In this document: positions 28,536-41,573 of the stretch, piece by piece
Numbering within the stretch: the stretch's first letter is position 1
How the letters are laid out: the number at the start of each line of letters is the position of its first letter
NCBI RefSeq assembly: GCF_009900765.1
Contig: NZ_JAAABL010000008.1
Location: forward strand, 1 to 64,000
Length of the DNA: 64,000 nt
Reading direction: 5' to 3'
Origin: Rhodovarius lipocyclicus
GTDB taxonomy: Bacteria; Pseudomonadota; Alphaproteobacteria; Acetobacterales; Acetobacteraceae
Translations under genes and position numbers: made by a program
The notes under the pieces: model-generated
The model's database searches: none
Told to the model about the DNA's origin: nothing
The model's input: only the letters and a program-made list of their open reading frames with translations

Positions 28536-28778
28536 ATGAGCACCATGAACATCTCCCTGCCGGAGGCATTGAAGAACTTCGTGGATGAGCAGGTGGCCGG
28601 GCGTGGCTATGGCACCAGCAGCGAGTATGTCCGCGAATTGATCCGCCGCGACCAGGACCGGCAGCGCCTGCGCGGTCTGCTGCTGGAGGGGGCCGCCTCC
28701 CCCCCCGCCGCCGAGGCGGATGACGCCTATTTCGAGACCCTGCGCCAGCGCGCCACCCGGCCCCCCATCGAGGCGTGA
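28536..28778 (+). CDS. parD: ParD-family antitoxin (copy 1)
   Basis: An 80-residue protein with the ribbon-helix-helix opening 'MNISLPEALKNFVDEQVAGRGYGTSSEYVRELIRRDQ', the ParD/CopG DNA-binding domain; the C-terminal tail (about 50-80) is acidic and would wrap the toxin. It shares GTGA with the toxin gene. Closely related to the copy at 62731, with long identical stretches (SSEYVRELIR, LRGLLL). It probably represses its own promoter through the palindrome 28501-28517. The Met at residue 4 (MNISLP) is an alternative start. Confidence 0.9.
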   Translation: MSTMNISLPEALKNFVDEQVAGRGYGTSSEYVRELIRRDQDRQRLRGLLLEGAASPPAAEADDAYFETLRQRATRPPIEA

Positions 28779-29095
28779 GCGGCAAGCCCGTCATTCCGCG
28801 CGAACTGGCGCGGCGGGATGTGGAGCAGGCGCTGGACCACTACCTGGCCGAGGCAGGGCGGGACGCCGCGCTGGGCTTCGTCGAGGCCCTGCGCCAGGCC
28901 TATCGGTTGATCGGGGACCATGCCGGGGCGGGTTCCTCCCGCCATGCGCATGAGCTGGCGCTGCCTGGGCTGCGCAGCCTGATGCTGCGCGGCTATCCCT
29001 ATCTGGTCTTCTACCTGGAGCGGGAGGCGCATGTGGATGTCTGGCGCGTGCTGCACGCCCGGCGCGACATCCCGGCCTGGCTGGGCGAGCCCTGA
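28775..29095 (+). CDS. parE: ParE-family toxin (copy 1)
   Basis: A 106-residue RelE/ParE-superfamily toxin, GTG start overlapping the antitoxin stop. Family features: 'RRDVEQALDHYLAEAG' N-terminal helix, 'SLMLRGYPYLVFYLEREAHVDVWRVLHARRDIPAWL' C-terminal strands. ParE proteins poison DNA gyrase. With ParD it forms a stability or stress module. It sits between the importer operon and a Rid gene, a position that looks like a recent insertion into the catabolic cluster. Confidence 0.88.
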   Translation: MSGKPVIPRELARRDVEQALDHYLAEAGRDAALGFVEALRQAYRLIGDHAGAGSSRHAHELALPGLRSLMLRGYPYLVFYLEREAHVDVWRVLHARRDIPAWLGEP

Positions 29096-29485
29096 CTACC
29101 CCACCGCCGCCACGCACTCGATCTCCAGCAGGAATTCCGGCACCGGCAGCGCCGCCACCACCGCCGTGGTGCGCGCGGGCAGGTGGTCCGCCGGGAAGGC
29201 CGCGCGGTACAGGCGGTTCATCTCCGCCACGTCGCCGGCACGGGTCAGTAGCACGTTGGTTTTCAGGATGCGCGTCATGTCCGTGCCGGCATCGGCCAGC
29301 ACCTGCTTGAGGTTCGCGATCACCTGGGCGAATTGTCCGGCGAAATCGCCCACCGCGATGTGCCCGGCCGCATCCAGCGGCGCCAGGCCCGAGACATAGA
29401 GCGTGTTGCCATGCGCGACTGCCATCGAAAAAGGCGGAAAGGGCCTGGCATCGGCAGGGGTGGCGTAGCGGGTGATGTTTTCCAT
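29096..29485 (-). CDS. Rid-family protein (second copy in the cluster)
   Basis: A 129-residue YjgF/RidA-fold protein ('GNTLYVSGLAPLDAAGHIAVGDFAGQFAQVIANLKQVLADAG', 'ARTTAVVAALPVPEFLLEIECVA'). Start MENITRYATPADARPFPP. As in the copy at 24222, the residue aligned by eye with catalytic Arg105 of RidA is not Arg (Ala here). It converges on the ParE toxin gene with no gap and is divergent from the M20 hydrolase, 46 bases away, so it may share regulation with that enzyme and act on its product. Confidence 0.82.
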   Translation of the reverse strand: MENITRYATPADARPFPPFSMAVAHGNTLYVSGLAPLDAAGHIAVGDFAGQFAQVIANLKQVLADAGTDMTRILKTNVLLTRAGDVAEMNRLYRAAFPADHLPARTTAVVAALPVPEFLLEIECVAAVG

Positions 29486-29531
29486 GGGCGGCACGCTACA
29501 CGGCGGGCCCCGGGCGCTGCAAACTGCGTCC

Positions 29532-30731
29532 ATGGCACAGATCGACACCGCCCGTTTCATCGCTGATCTCCAGGAGCTTCGGAAGATCGGCGAGTTCCGC
29601 ACCGGGGTGCACCGCCCCACCTATACCCCCCAGGACATGGAATCGCGCCGCTGGCTGATGGCCCGCATGGCCGAGATCGGGCTGGAGCCCGCCATGGATG
29701 GCGTGGGCAATGTGCTGGGCAAGCACAAGGGCCCCGGCATCAAGCTGCTGGCCGGCAGCCATATCGAGACGCAGAACGAGGCCGGCTGGCTGGATGGTGC
29801 GCTCGGCGTGGTGGCGGGGCTGGCGCTGGCGCGCGCCGGGCTGCCGGTGGATGTGGTGGCCTGCGCCGATGAGGAAGGCCATTACGGCGGCTTCGTGGGC
29901 AGCCGCAGCCTGACGGGCATCCTGACCGAGGAGCAGATCGACGCGGCCAGCAACCGCACCACCGGGCAGAGCCTGCGCGACGCGCTGGCGGGCGCCGGCC
30001 TCGCGGGGCTGCCGCGCCCGCCGCTGGAGGCCGGGCGCTACAAGGGCTTCTTCGAGATGCACATCGAGCAGGGAACCCAGCTGGAAAGCGCTGGCCTGCG
30101 CGCGGGGGTGGTCACCGGGATCGTCGCCATCTGGCAGTGGAAGATCATCATCGAGGGCAACCAGGACCACGCCGGTGGCACCACCATGGCCGAGCGCCGC
30201 GACGCGGGCCTGACGGCCGTGCGCCTGCTGGCCGCGATCGACCAGGAATTCCCGCGCCATGTGAGTGAGCGCACGACCTGGACCACCGGGCGCATCGCGC
30301 TGGAGCCGGGCGCGCCCTCCATCATCCCCGGCCGGGCCGAGATCCTGTTCCAGTTCCGCGACATCAGCACGGAGAAGCTGTCGGAGTTGGAGGCCGTGCT
30401 GCGCCGCCTGATCCAGGAGAGCAACCGGCGCGAGAAATGCCCGGCGCGGCTGGAGGCGGTCTCCCTCTCCAAGCCGGCCATGTGCGACCCGGTGATGATG
30501 GACTGCCTGGCGGCTTCGGCCGAGGCCGAGGCGCCGGGCGGCTGGCAGCGCATGCCCTCCGGCGCCGGGCATGATTCGCAGTACATCGCGCGGATCATGC
30601 CGGTGGCGATGCTGTTCACGCCCTCGATCGGCGGGATCAGCCATCACTGGAGCGAGGATACGAAGATCGAGGACCTGGAATTGTGCATGCGCATTCTGGG
30701 CGGTGCCGCGGAGCGCTTCCTGGCGGCGTGA
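29532..30731 (+). CDS. M20 amidohydrolase of the N-carbamoyl amino acid hydrolase/allantoate amidohydrolase group
   Basis: A 399-residue zinc hydrolase. Signature motifs of hydantoinase/carbamoylase enzymes: 'AGSHIETQNEAGWLDGALGV', 'DEEGHYGGFVGSRSL', 'MHIEQGTQLESAG' and 'SGAGHDSQ...PSIGGISHHWSE'. It removes carbamoyl or ureido groups from N-carbamoyl amino acids, ureidoglycine, allantoate or similar. The usual 'GSHLDTV' has become 'GSHIETQ', with Glu replacing the Asp that often ligates zinc; the next Asp in 'WLDG' is intact. Start at ATG 29532. Probably part of the nitrogen-compound pathway with the oxygenase and Rid proteins. Confidence 0.8.
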   Translation: MAQIDTARFIADLQELRKIGEFRTGVHRPTYTPQDMESRRWLMARMAEIGLEPAMDGVGNVLGKHKGPGIKLLAGSHIETQNEAGWLDGALGVVAGLALARAGLPVDVVACADEEGHYGGFVGSRSLTGILTEEQIDAASNRTTGQSLRDALAGAGLAGLPRPPLEAGRYKGFFEMHIEQGTQLESAGLRAGVVTGIVAIWQWKIIIEGNQDHAGGTTMAERRDAGLTAVRLLAAIDQEFPRHVSERTTWTTGRIALEPGAPSIIPGRAEILFQFRDISTEKLSELEAVLRRLIQESNRREKCPARLEAVSLSKPAMCDPVMMDCLAASAEAEAPGGWQRMPSGAGHDSQYIARIMPVAMLFTPSIGGISHHWSEDTKIEDLELCMRILGGAAERFLAA

Positions 30732-30789
30732 GAACTGTCACCGGCCCGGTATTGAACCCGGGCCGGGGGGCGGGGTAGGAAGGATGAGT

Positions 30790-30866
30790 GTCTCCGTAGC
30801 TCAGCAGGATAGAGCACAGGATTCCTAATCCTGGGGCCGTGGGTTCGAATCCCGCCGGGGACGCCA
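30790..30866 (+). tRNA. tRNA-Arg (anticodon CCT)
   Basis: Cloverleaf is complete: acceptor GTCTCCG/CGGGGAC (one G-U), D-arm GCTC...GAGC, anticodon stem CAGGA/TCCTG with loop TTCCTAA (anticodon CCT, reads AGG), T-arm GTGGG/CCCGC with TTCGAAT, and an encoded CCA end (30864-30866). It is the last chromosomal gene before the defence/phage region and may be an integration site. Confidence 0.95.
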
Positions 30867-31162
30867 CTTCCACTCCCACCAATCTGTCTCTCTGCCTGGC
30901 GGCCACGCCAATAGGCGCAGGTGTTCCGCGATTTTTGTGCACAGGCTGGCTACGGCGCCAGAGGAACGAGGGCTGAAACAGCCTCTCTCCGTGCCCCCAT
31001 TCTCCAGACCTGGTGACTTGGCCGATTATCGAGACACGCAGAAAGTACTGAAAAGACTTGTTTTTCTGAAGCGGAAGCGCGGTGGAGTTCACGGCGCGGA
31101 TGCGGCGGCGAAGGAAACTGATACCGAATCGTTGATCGGTAGCCACTTCGCCGAGACGACGA

Positions 31163-34330
<3,168 letters not shown>

Positions 34331-34337
34331 GGCTCGC

Positions 34338-36119
34338 TCAGGACTTCCCAAGGTTGGGCATATTCCAGGTGCGCCGAGCCAGTGCGACCAACTGGTCTTG
34401 GCGCGCCGCGACACTGGTTCTTGTCCATGTTTGGAAAGACGGGAAAGGTGCCACCGCAACATCGATCTTTGTGTCACGGCCTACTTCTGGCGTTTCGGCG
34501 AGAGAGCGTGTCAGCAGAACTTGCGAATGCTTGTAGATCGGCGCCTTTTGGCTGAACGGCTTGTTTCCGAGTGAAGCGTTGATCGACTTCTCAACCAACA
34601 GCAGATTCCCCAGCCGGGACGAGACGGCAGGATCGCTTAGATCGCCGAATTCGAGCGCCGCTTCATTGCTCGGATTCTGAGGAAGGATGTGCTCAATCTC
34701 GAAGTCGCTCCCAGCATAGCGCCCCAACCACATGGTTCCTTGCTTGATGCCGAAACCGTCCAGATCGACGCGCTGGGTCAACTTTCCAAGAATGTACCGG
34801 AGGCGGTATTTCTGCACGTCGTTCGAGGTGAGCCGCCGTAGGGCGTCGTCGAACCGCACCGAAAGGTCGGTTTTAGCGGGCGTGAACCGCTTCTCGATGA
34901 CGGCATCGAGTTCCGCCTGAGTTGTAACTCTGCGGACATCCATCGCCCACCGAGCAAAGTTACGCTCGAAGTCACGGGTTGGCTCCCGCGTGATTACGTA
35001 GACGAAAAAAAGATCCTCGACCTCATTGCAGAGCCGCGTGAACAAACCGGCAGGGAGGTGCCGCCCTGCGAGAAGAAGGATCAGGTGCTGCCGTGCCGCA
35101 CTGCCGCCGAGCAGCTGGATGTTCTCGAGAATCGGGCTCTCTTGCCCTTGTTGATCCCGACCGCGGAGGAAATTTCGGTACGCGAGGGCTGCGATCCGTA
35201 GTTCTTCCGCAAAGCGCAGTGGTGCGGAGGCATATCCGCACAAGCTCTCGTTCTTGACCAACCAGGAATAAATCTGATCCTCGCGTAGCAGATCAACGTC
35301 GTATCGACTAAAAATGAAGTAGCGGAGGAAGCGCAGCGGCTTCTCGCCCATCTCGAAGATAGTGTCCTGGAGAGCCTTCCAACTATCCTTGAGTTTGCCG
35401 AACTGTTCACGGTTCGCCTTCATAAACAACAGATTCTTGAGGAGATCCATGGAATTCAGACCGACACCACGGTCGTTGATGGTCTCGAATATTTTCAACG
35501 CCTTGGCGACATCCTCTGTTTGGATGCGAATGAGCTTCACCTTGTTGTTCAGATAACCGTGAAAGCCGCGAACGGCCGCGACGTCATCCGCAAACTGTGC
35601 CACCAGAAATTCCCGGGCAACCTGCAGAGCGTTGACGATGTTGGCGATTGAGCGCGTAGCCGCTGGTTCAGGCGGCATCTGACCCTTTGCAACCAACTCA
35701 AGGACGTCGCCGCTGTCCTCATATTGGAGGTCAAGCCGATAGCGGAAAACATCACGGCCGGCTGCGTCCACCGTCTCAGCGGCAATCTGATGCCCGATCG
35801 CCGCTGACGGCGTTTGACCGAGTTCGCGAATACGATCCCTGATCGCACATAGCACGACAAACAGCGTCGTCATCCTCTGTTGGCCGTCGATCAGTTCCAG
35901 AACGCCGCCGTCACCTGGACAGACAACGATACTTCCAATGAAGTACTCTGGGGCGGTCGTGATATTCGTGCCGCTGAGCTCCGCATTGATGTCACTCAGC
36001 AGCTGCTCAACCTGTTCGGTTTTCCAAACATACTCCCGCTGGTAGTCTGGCACGGTATAAAAGGCCTGAAAGACGTTCGCGATGTTCAGGTCGTGCGCCT
36101 GAATTGATTGCACGCTCAT
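34338..36119 (-). CDS. DUF262/DUF1524 protein (GmrSD-like) in type I RM operon
   Basis: A 593-residue protein. The N-terminal DUF262 domain has its hallmarks '[11 protein letters not shown]' (24-33) and '[17 protein letters not shown]' (74-90), thought to bind and hydrolyse nucleotide; the C-terminal DUF1524 has the His-Me/HNH nuclease core '[12 protein letters not shown]' near residue 473. This pairing forms the GmrSD type IV enzymes that cut glucosylated hydroxymethylcytosine DNA, and also occurs in BREX-related BrxU. Start at [10 protein letters not shown]. Base composition is visibly less GC-rich than the neighbours. It is 7 bases from hsdR, so it is co-transcribed with the restriction genes. 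Confidence 0.85.
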   Translation of the reverse strand: MSVQSIQAHDLNIANVFQAFYTVPDYQREYVWKTEQVEQLLSDINAELSGTNITTAPEYFIGSIVVCPGDGGVLELIDGQQRMTTLFVVLCAIRDRIRELGQTPSAAIGHQIAAETVDAAGRDVFRYRLDLQYEDSGDVLELVAKGQMPPEPAATRSIANIVNALQVAREFLVAQFADDVAAVRGFHGYLNNKVKLIRIQTEDVAKALKIFETINDRGVGLNSMDLLKNLLFMKANREQFGKLKDSWKALQDTIFEMGEKPLRFLRYFIFSRYDVDLLREDQIYSWLVKNESLCGYASAPLRFAEELRIAALAYRNFLRGRDQQGQESPILENIQLLGGSAARQHLILLLAGRHLPAGLFTRLCNEVEDLFFVYVITREPTRDFERNFARWAMDVRRVTTQAELDAVIEKRFTPAKTDLSVRFDDALRRLTSNDVQKYRLRYILGKLTQRVDLDGFGIKQGTMWLGRYAGSDFEIEHILPQNPSNEAALEFGDLSDPAVSSRLGNLLLVEKSINASLGNKPFSQKAPIYKHSQVLLTRSLAETPEVGRDTKIDVAVAPFPSFQTWTRTSVAARQDQLVALARRTWNMPNLGKS

Positions 36120-36171
36120 GTGGATGGCTCCGAAACCGGCTCGGCACCCATCACTCGAAGCATGGCGTGCA

Positions 36172-37449
36172 TCACGGTGGTGATAAGAAAGTTTTGGGTT
36201 GCGGTAGTTGCCCGCGCAGCAGGTCAGGCAACCGCGAGATCGGGTAACCACCGAACACGCCGAGGACCTGCTTCACCATCCCCGGCGAGACGACCGGCCG
36301 GTTGCCAGGAAGGTGAATGTTCGGCGCGTTCGGCTTCACGAGCTTCACGTGGGAGCCCTTGCCGCCGGGCGCCTGCGAGTAGCCGTAGTGGCGCGTGAGG
36401 GCCGAAGTCAGCTGTGCCGTCGAAGCCGTCGCGCCCGGGTCGATGCTGCCCGCGCGGAAGATCGGACGAGCTCCCGCGGGCAGGATGACGTAGATGTCGG
36501 CGTCGATGCTCATCAGCGACGTGATGACGTCCGGCGCCACTGACCAATGCGTGGCCGGGGTCGTCAGCGTCAGCGACCCGTCGAGGACCTGCGACTGAAG
36601 GGTGTAGAGGCCTTTTCGATAGGCGCCCTCGGGCACGTAGTGCATCCCTTGAGCGTAGCCTGGCGGCTGCCGGGGGATGGACCATGCGAGGTAGGCCTGC
36701 ACTGCCTCCAGCATCGGGCGTGCGTGGCGCTTCTTGTAGCGCGGCTCGGTCAGGCGCCGATAACTCTCCGCATTCGCCAGGCTCTCCTCGAGGCAGGTCG
36801 GCTTGAGGAAATTCGGGCGGTAGACCTTGGTCTTGTATGGCCGGTAGCGATCGGTGCCGGTGGTGACGAGCAGGCGAAAGCCGAGGCTTTCGACCTTGTG
36901 GTGGAACTGCTCGTGCAGGAAGAAGACGTAGAAAGCGCTGCGCAGAAGCTGCCGCACGATTTCCGCTGGTCGCAGGCCCGATGCCTTGACCGCCGCCCAA
37001 TCCACATGCACCGCAATGTCGAGGGCGACGTGGAAGATGCAGCGCTCGCGGATATAGATGCCCCAGCCGTGCCCGAAAAAGTGGATCGGGCAGTACCAGG
37101 CGCAGAGCGGCTCGGGCGCTTCATAGGTCTGCCGCTGACGCCGGCGCTGGCTGAAGAGGGGTCCGTCCTGCCCTTCACTGGCGCGGATGATCTCCCGGAT
37201 CTCGCGCCACCATTCGCTCAGGCGTTCGTCGTCGCGGTTCGGCTCCCACCAATCCCATTCGGGAGCCAGGCCCTCCGATGTTTCCGTGGGTTCATCGCGA
37301 AAGATGTCTTCGAGCGAGGTCGCGTAGACCGTCTCGCCCTCCTCGATCGTGCCGACGCCGGGCAGGTCCGCGATGTCCTCCTCGGCTTCGTAGGGATCAA
37401 TGTCATGGGCACGCAGCACCGCCAGGGCGTTCTCAATCGTCTGGCTCAT
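36172..37449 (-). CDS. Unusual fusion: HEXXH metallopeptidase-like domain plus HicA-like C terminus
   Basis: A 425-residue protein I do not recognise as a named family. Residues 1-110 are acidic and Trp-rich. A zinc site is suggested by HEQFH (179-183, HEXXH) and a downstream Glu-rich helix 'LEESLANAESY' (220-230) that could give the third ligand, as in gluzincins. The C-terminal 346-412 resembles HicA mRNA interferases: 'LTSALTRHYGYSQAPGGKGSHVKLVKP', then 'IHLPGNRPVVSPGMVKQVLGVFG', including the catalytic-type His in GSHVKL. Overlaps the previous gene by ATGA. Together these suggest a toxin-like effector, activated or limited by a peptidase, inside the restriction operon. Confidence 0.6.
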   Translation of the reverse strand: MSQTIENALAVLRAHDIDPYEAEEDIADLPGVGTIEEGETVYATSLEDIFRDEPTETSEGLAPEWDWWEPNRDDERLSEWWREIREIIRASEGQDGPLFSQRRRQRQTYEAPEPLCAWYCPIHFFGHGWGIYIRERCIFHVALDIAVHVDWAAVKASGLRPAEIVRQLLRSAFYVFFLHEQFHHKVESLGFRLLVTTGTDRYRPYKTKVYRPNFLKPTCLEESLANAESYRRLTEPRYKKRHARPMLEAVQAYLAWSIPRQPPGYAQGMHYVPEGAYRKGLYTLQSQVLDGSLTLTTPATHWSVAPDVITSLMSIDADIYVILPAGARPIFRAGSIDPGATASTAQLTSALTRHYGYSQAPGGKGSHVKLVKPNAPNIHLPGNRPVVSPGMVKQVLGVFGGYPISRLPDLLRGQLPQPKTFLSPP

Positions 37450-37970
37450 GCGGCGGCCGCCCCTGCCGATCCAACGAGGCGCAGCCGATCGAGCGCGTCG
37501 AACAGCAAGGCCGCGCTGGTCTTCAGGTGGTGGAAGTCCACCCAAAGCTCAGGGGCGCGACCGGCCGGGACAGCGTCGGCGTAGCGGAAGGCGGTCGAGC
37601 GCGGGTCAACATGCTCGAACTCCGCGATGCGGTCGCTGAGCCACGCCAGCTGACCCGCGGGGTATTGGCCTGCGAGGCGTGGGAGCAGCGCAGCCCAGAG
37701 TTCTCCGAGGCCGTGCTTCTGCGGTGCGCCTGGCACTAGGGATTTGAGGCTGATCTCCAGCCCGTGGCGATAGCAGAACAGGATGGGATAGGCGGCTTCC
37801 CAGGTCTCGTTATTGGCCAGCGCGGCATCGAGCAGGCGCTCGGCTGCGACGCGGAAGGCGCTGCTGACTTCCGGGGCCGCGACGCCGGCGTTGTCATTCC
37901 AGTTGACGAGGATCGCGCCGGAACGAAGCGCCATGTCCTCGGGCGGCTCTTCGAAGATCGGGCGGGTCAT
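37446..37970 (-). CDS. HEPN-like helical protein in type I RM operon
   Basis: A 174-residue, largely helical protein. Residues 60-100, 'AYPILFCYRHGLEISLKSLV...KHGLGELWAALLPRL', look like the HEPN-type pattern 'H-x-L-E-x-x-x-K ... H-x-L'. No RNase motif RxxxxH is clear, so it could be an inactive HEPN or an antitoxin-like partner. It overlaps hsdS (ATGA) and the next gene (ATGA), so its dosage is coupled to both. The role is unknown; it could inhibit the HicA-like fusion protein encoded downstream. Confidence 0.5.
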   Translation of the reverse strand: MTRPIFEEPPEDMALRSGAILVNWNDNAGVAAPEVSSAFRVAAERLLDAALANNETWEAAYPILFCYRHGLEISLKSLVPGAPQKHGLGELWAALLPRLAGQYPAGQLAWLSDRIAEFEHVDPRSTAFRYADAVPAGRAPELWVDFHHLKTSAALLFDALDRLRLVGSAGAAAA

Positions 37971-39201
37971 GCCGCCTCCTCGACGGCGCGCTCGGCGTCC
38001 TTCACACGAAGTTCGCCGGACATCAGGCGGGGGAGGAGGAGGTCGCGGGTGGCGGCGAGGGTGCGCGATTCACGGCGGTTCGCAAGGATGCGCTCGAGCA
38101 GTGGTGTCGCCTGATGATGAAATGCGGACATGACGACAGGTGGAGCCGTGAAGACAGCGGCGTCCAAAACGGATCGCGGGTTCACTCGCTGATGGCTCTT
38201 GGACGTGCCTGTAACCTGTGCTTCCAACCGCTGCTTGAAGCCTGGATCAGTCAGCGCGCAGTAGAGAAACGCGCGGTCAGCCTCGATGTTCGGCATAAGG
38301 ACAAGGAATTCTGTCGAACAAATACTCCGGATCGCCGCGTCAGCATCAACAAGCCAGACCCGCGGGATCTCAGGATTCAGCTTTGAAAGCAGGACGGCAT
38401 GCCGCGAAACGAGTGTCTTGTTGCTGAGGATGCCAGCGCCAAGCTCTCGAACTGCCATTTGGCCGGCGTCGAACGCCGGAAGGCTGTAGTGATCGAAAAG
38501 CTCGTCGGGGGCAGACATCGGGGAAACCGCTTCGCGGCCCAGAGACGCGAAGGACGATATGGGGCTTGCCTGCCACCCCTCCGGCTTACCTTCCCCGTCG
38601 AGGGCATCGGGGAACAGGGCCCAGAGGTCGGGGGCGAGATAGGGCGGGCGGGCTTCCATCTTGGCGCGAATGGGGCCAAAGGCGACGAACCAGTCCTGGA
38701 AGATCGCCCGCGCCATGGCCTCCAGCGTCTCGTTCATCCGCCGGTTCAACTCGATCTTGTCGTCGAGCGCACCAAGTATGGAAACGATCTCATTTTGCAC
38801 CTGTACGGGCGGGCATGGGATCGTAATTCTATTCAAACTGCCTTGAGAAAGTTTGGGTATTGTGGACCCTGTTATGTATCCTGCGATATCGGTACTGTTG
38901 ATTGCATAAAAAAGAAACCGTGAATTCGCATTTTTATTGCCGCGGACAATATGGGCATGGTTGTTCACCCAGAAGCGTCCCTTAGCCATCAGCGCGATGG
39001 GAGCTTTTCTCGACCGCAGATTTTCACCATCCTCGGCAACGAGCACATACTCTCCGTCGAACAGAAAGCCGTCGACGTGGTCCACCACACCCTGGGCGCC
39101 GTAGTAGGGATAGGGGCCCGACCGGCGGTCGCTCGCTTTCACAGGCCTACGCTCGGCGTCGAAGTTCTCGGTCAACTCACCTAGGGTTCGGGCAGGAAAC
39201 A

Positions 39202-39202
<1 letters not shown>
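37967..39202 (-). CDS. hsdS: Type I restriction enzyme, specificity subunit
   Basis: A 411-residue DNA-recognition subunit with two target-recognition domains and two helical spacers. TRD1 spans about 1-140 ('GPYPYYGAQGVVDHVDGFLFDGEYVLVAEDG'); the first spacer is 'QNEIVSILGALDDKIELNRRMNETLEAMARAIFQDWFV'; TRD2 about 205-350; the second spacer 'HHQATPLLERILANRRESRTLAATRDLLLPRLMSGEL'. It directs both methylation and cleavage. It is translationally coupled to hsdM (end-to-start overlap of one base). TRD regions are less GC-rich than hsdM, as expected for domains that are exchanged. Confidence 0.92.
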
Positions 39203-41037
<1,835 letters not shown>

Positions 41038-41180
41038 GGGTTCCCGATATCATATTGGCGCAAGACCCCGACGATTCGGACTGCGGCAGCATATGATTAT
41101 CCATAGGTGGAATGGATTCAATCGTCTGGTGTGTTTGATCCATCTGGGGACCGCGGATTCATCCCAGCGCCGGTGCTGCC

Positions 41181-41573
41181 TCACCCTGAAGCGAGGCGCT
41201 GCTCCGGCCAGGCGTCCGGGATCGGGGCGCTTCGACGCGTGATGTTCGCGGCCCCGGTCTGCCGCCCGTCCAGGATGGCCTCCACCAGGTCCGGCGCCAG
41301 CAATGTGAGGTTCAGCAATCGGCCGATGTAGGTCCGGTTCACTCCCTCGGCCCTAGCGAGCTCTCGGATCGAGGCGTAGCGACCTTCCTCCAGCATCTGC
41401 CGCCACCGAAACGCCCGCGCCAGCGCCTTCACCAGGGCGGGATCTCCGCGGGTGGTGGCCCCGCCTGCTGCGTCGTTGCCTGCCCGCACCGGCGCCCCAT
41501 CCGGCCCGATGATTTGCTTTCGGCCGCCGCGACGTCGGATCGCCATGGGGACTACCACCGTCACGCTGGTCAT
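41181..41573 (-). CDS. Small HTH protein paired with the serine recombinase
   Basis: A 130-residue protein whose start overlaps the recombinase stop (ATGA). Residues about 60-110, 'YASIRELARAEGVNRTYIGRLLNLTLLAPDLVEAILDG', form a ParB/KorB-like helix-turn-helix. The basic N terminus (AIRRRGGRKQII) could also touch DNA. Such proteins often follow large serine recombinases in alphaproteobacterial prophages and may be a recombination directionality factor or regulator. I know no named family. It is the last gene of the lysogeny operon. Confidence 0.65.
   Translation of the reverse strand: MTSVTVVVPMAIRRRGGRKQIIGPDGAPVRAGNDAAGGATTRGDPALVKALARAFRWRQMLEEGRYASIRELARAEGVNRTYIGRLLNLTLLAPDLVEAILDGRQTGAANITRRSAPIPDAWPEQRLASG

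Noticed and set aside
30637-31146. Minus-strand frame running across the tRNA gene
   Set aside because: It passes through a complete tRNA and the 3' end of the hydrolase gene.
30867-31162. Search for an attachment-site duplicate or integrase beside the tRNA
   Set aside because: No tyrosine integrase and no second copy of the tRNA 3' end were seen in the window, so an att site is not annotated.
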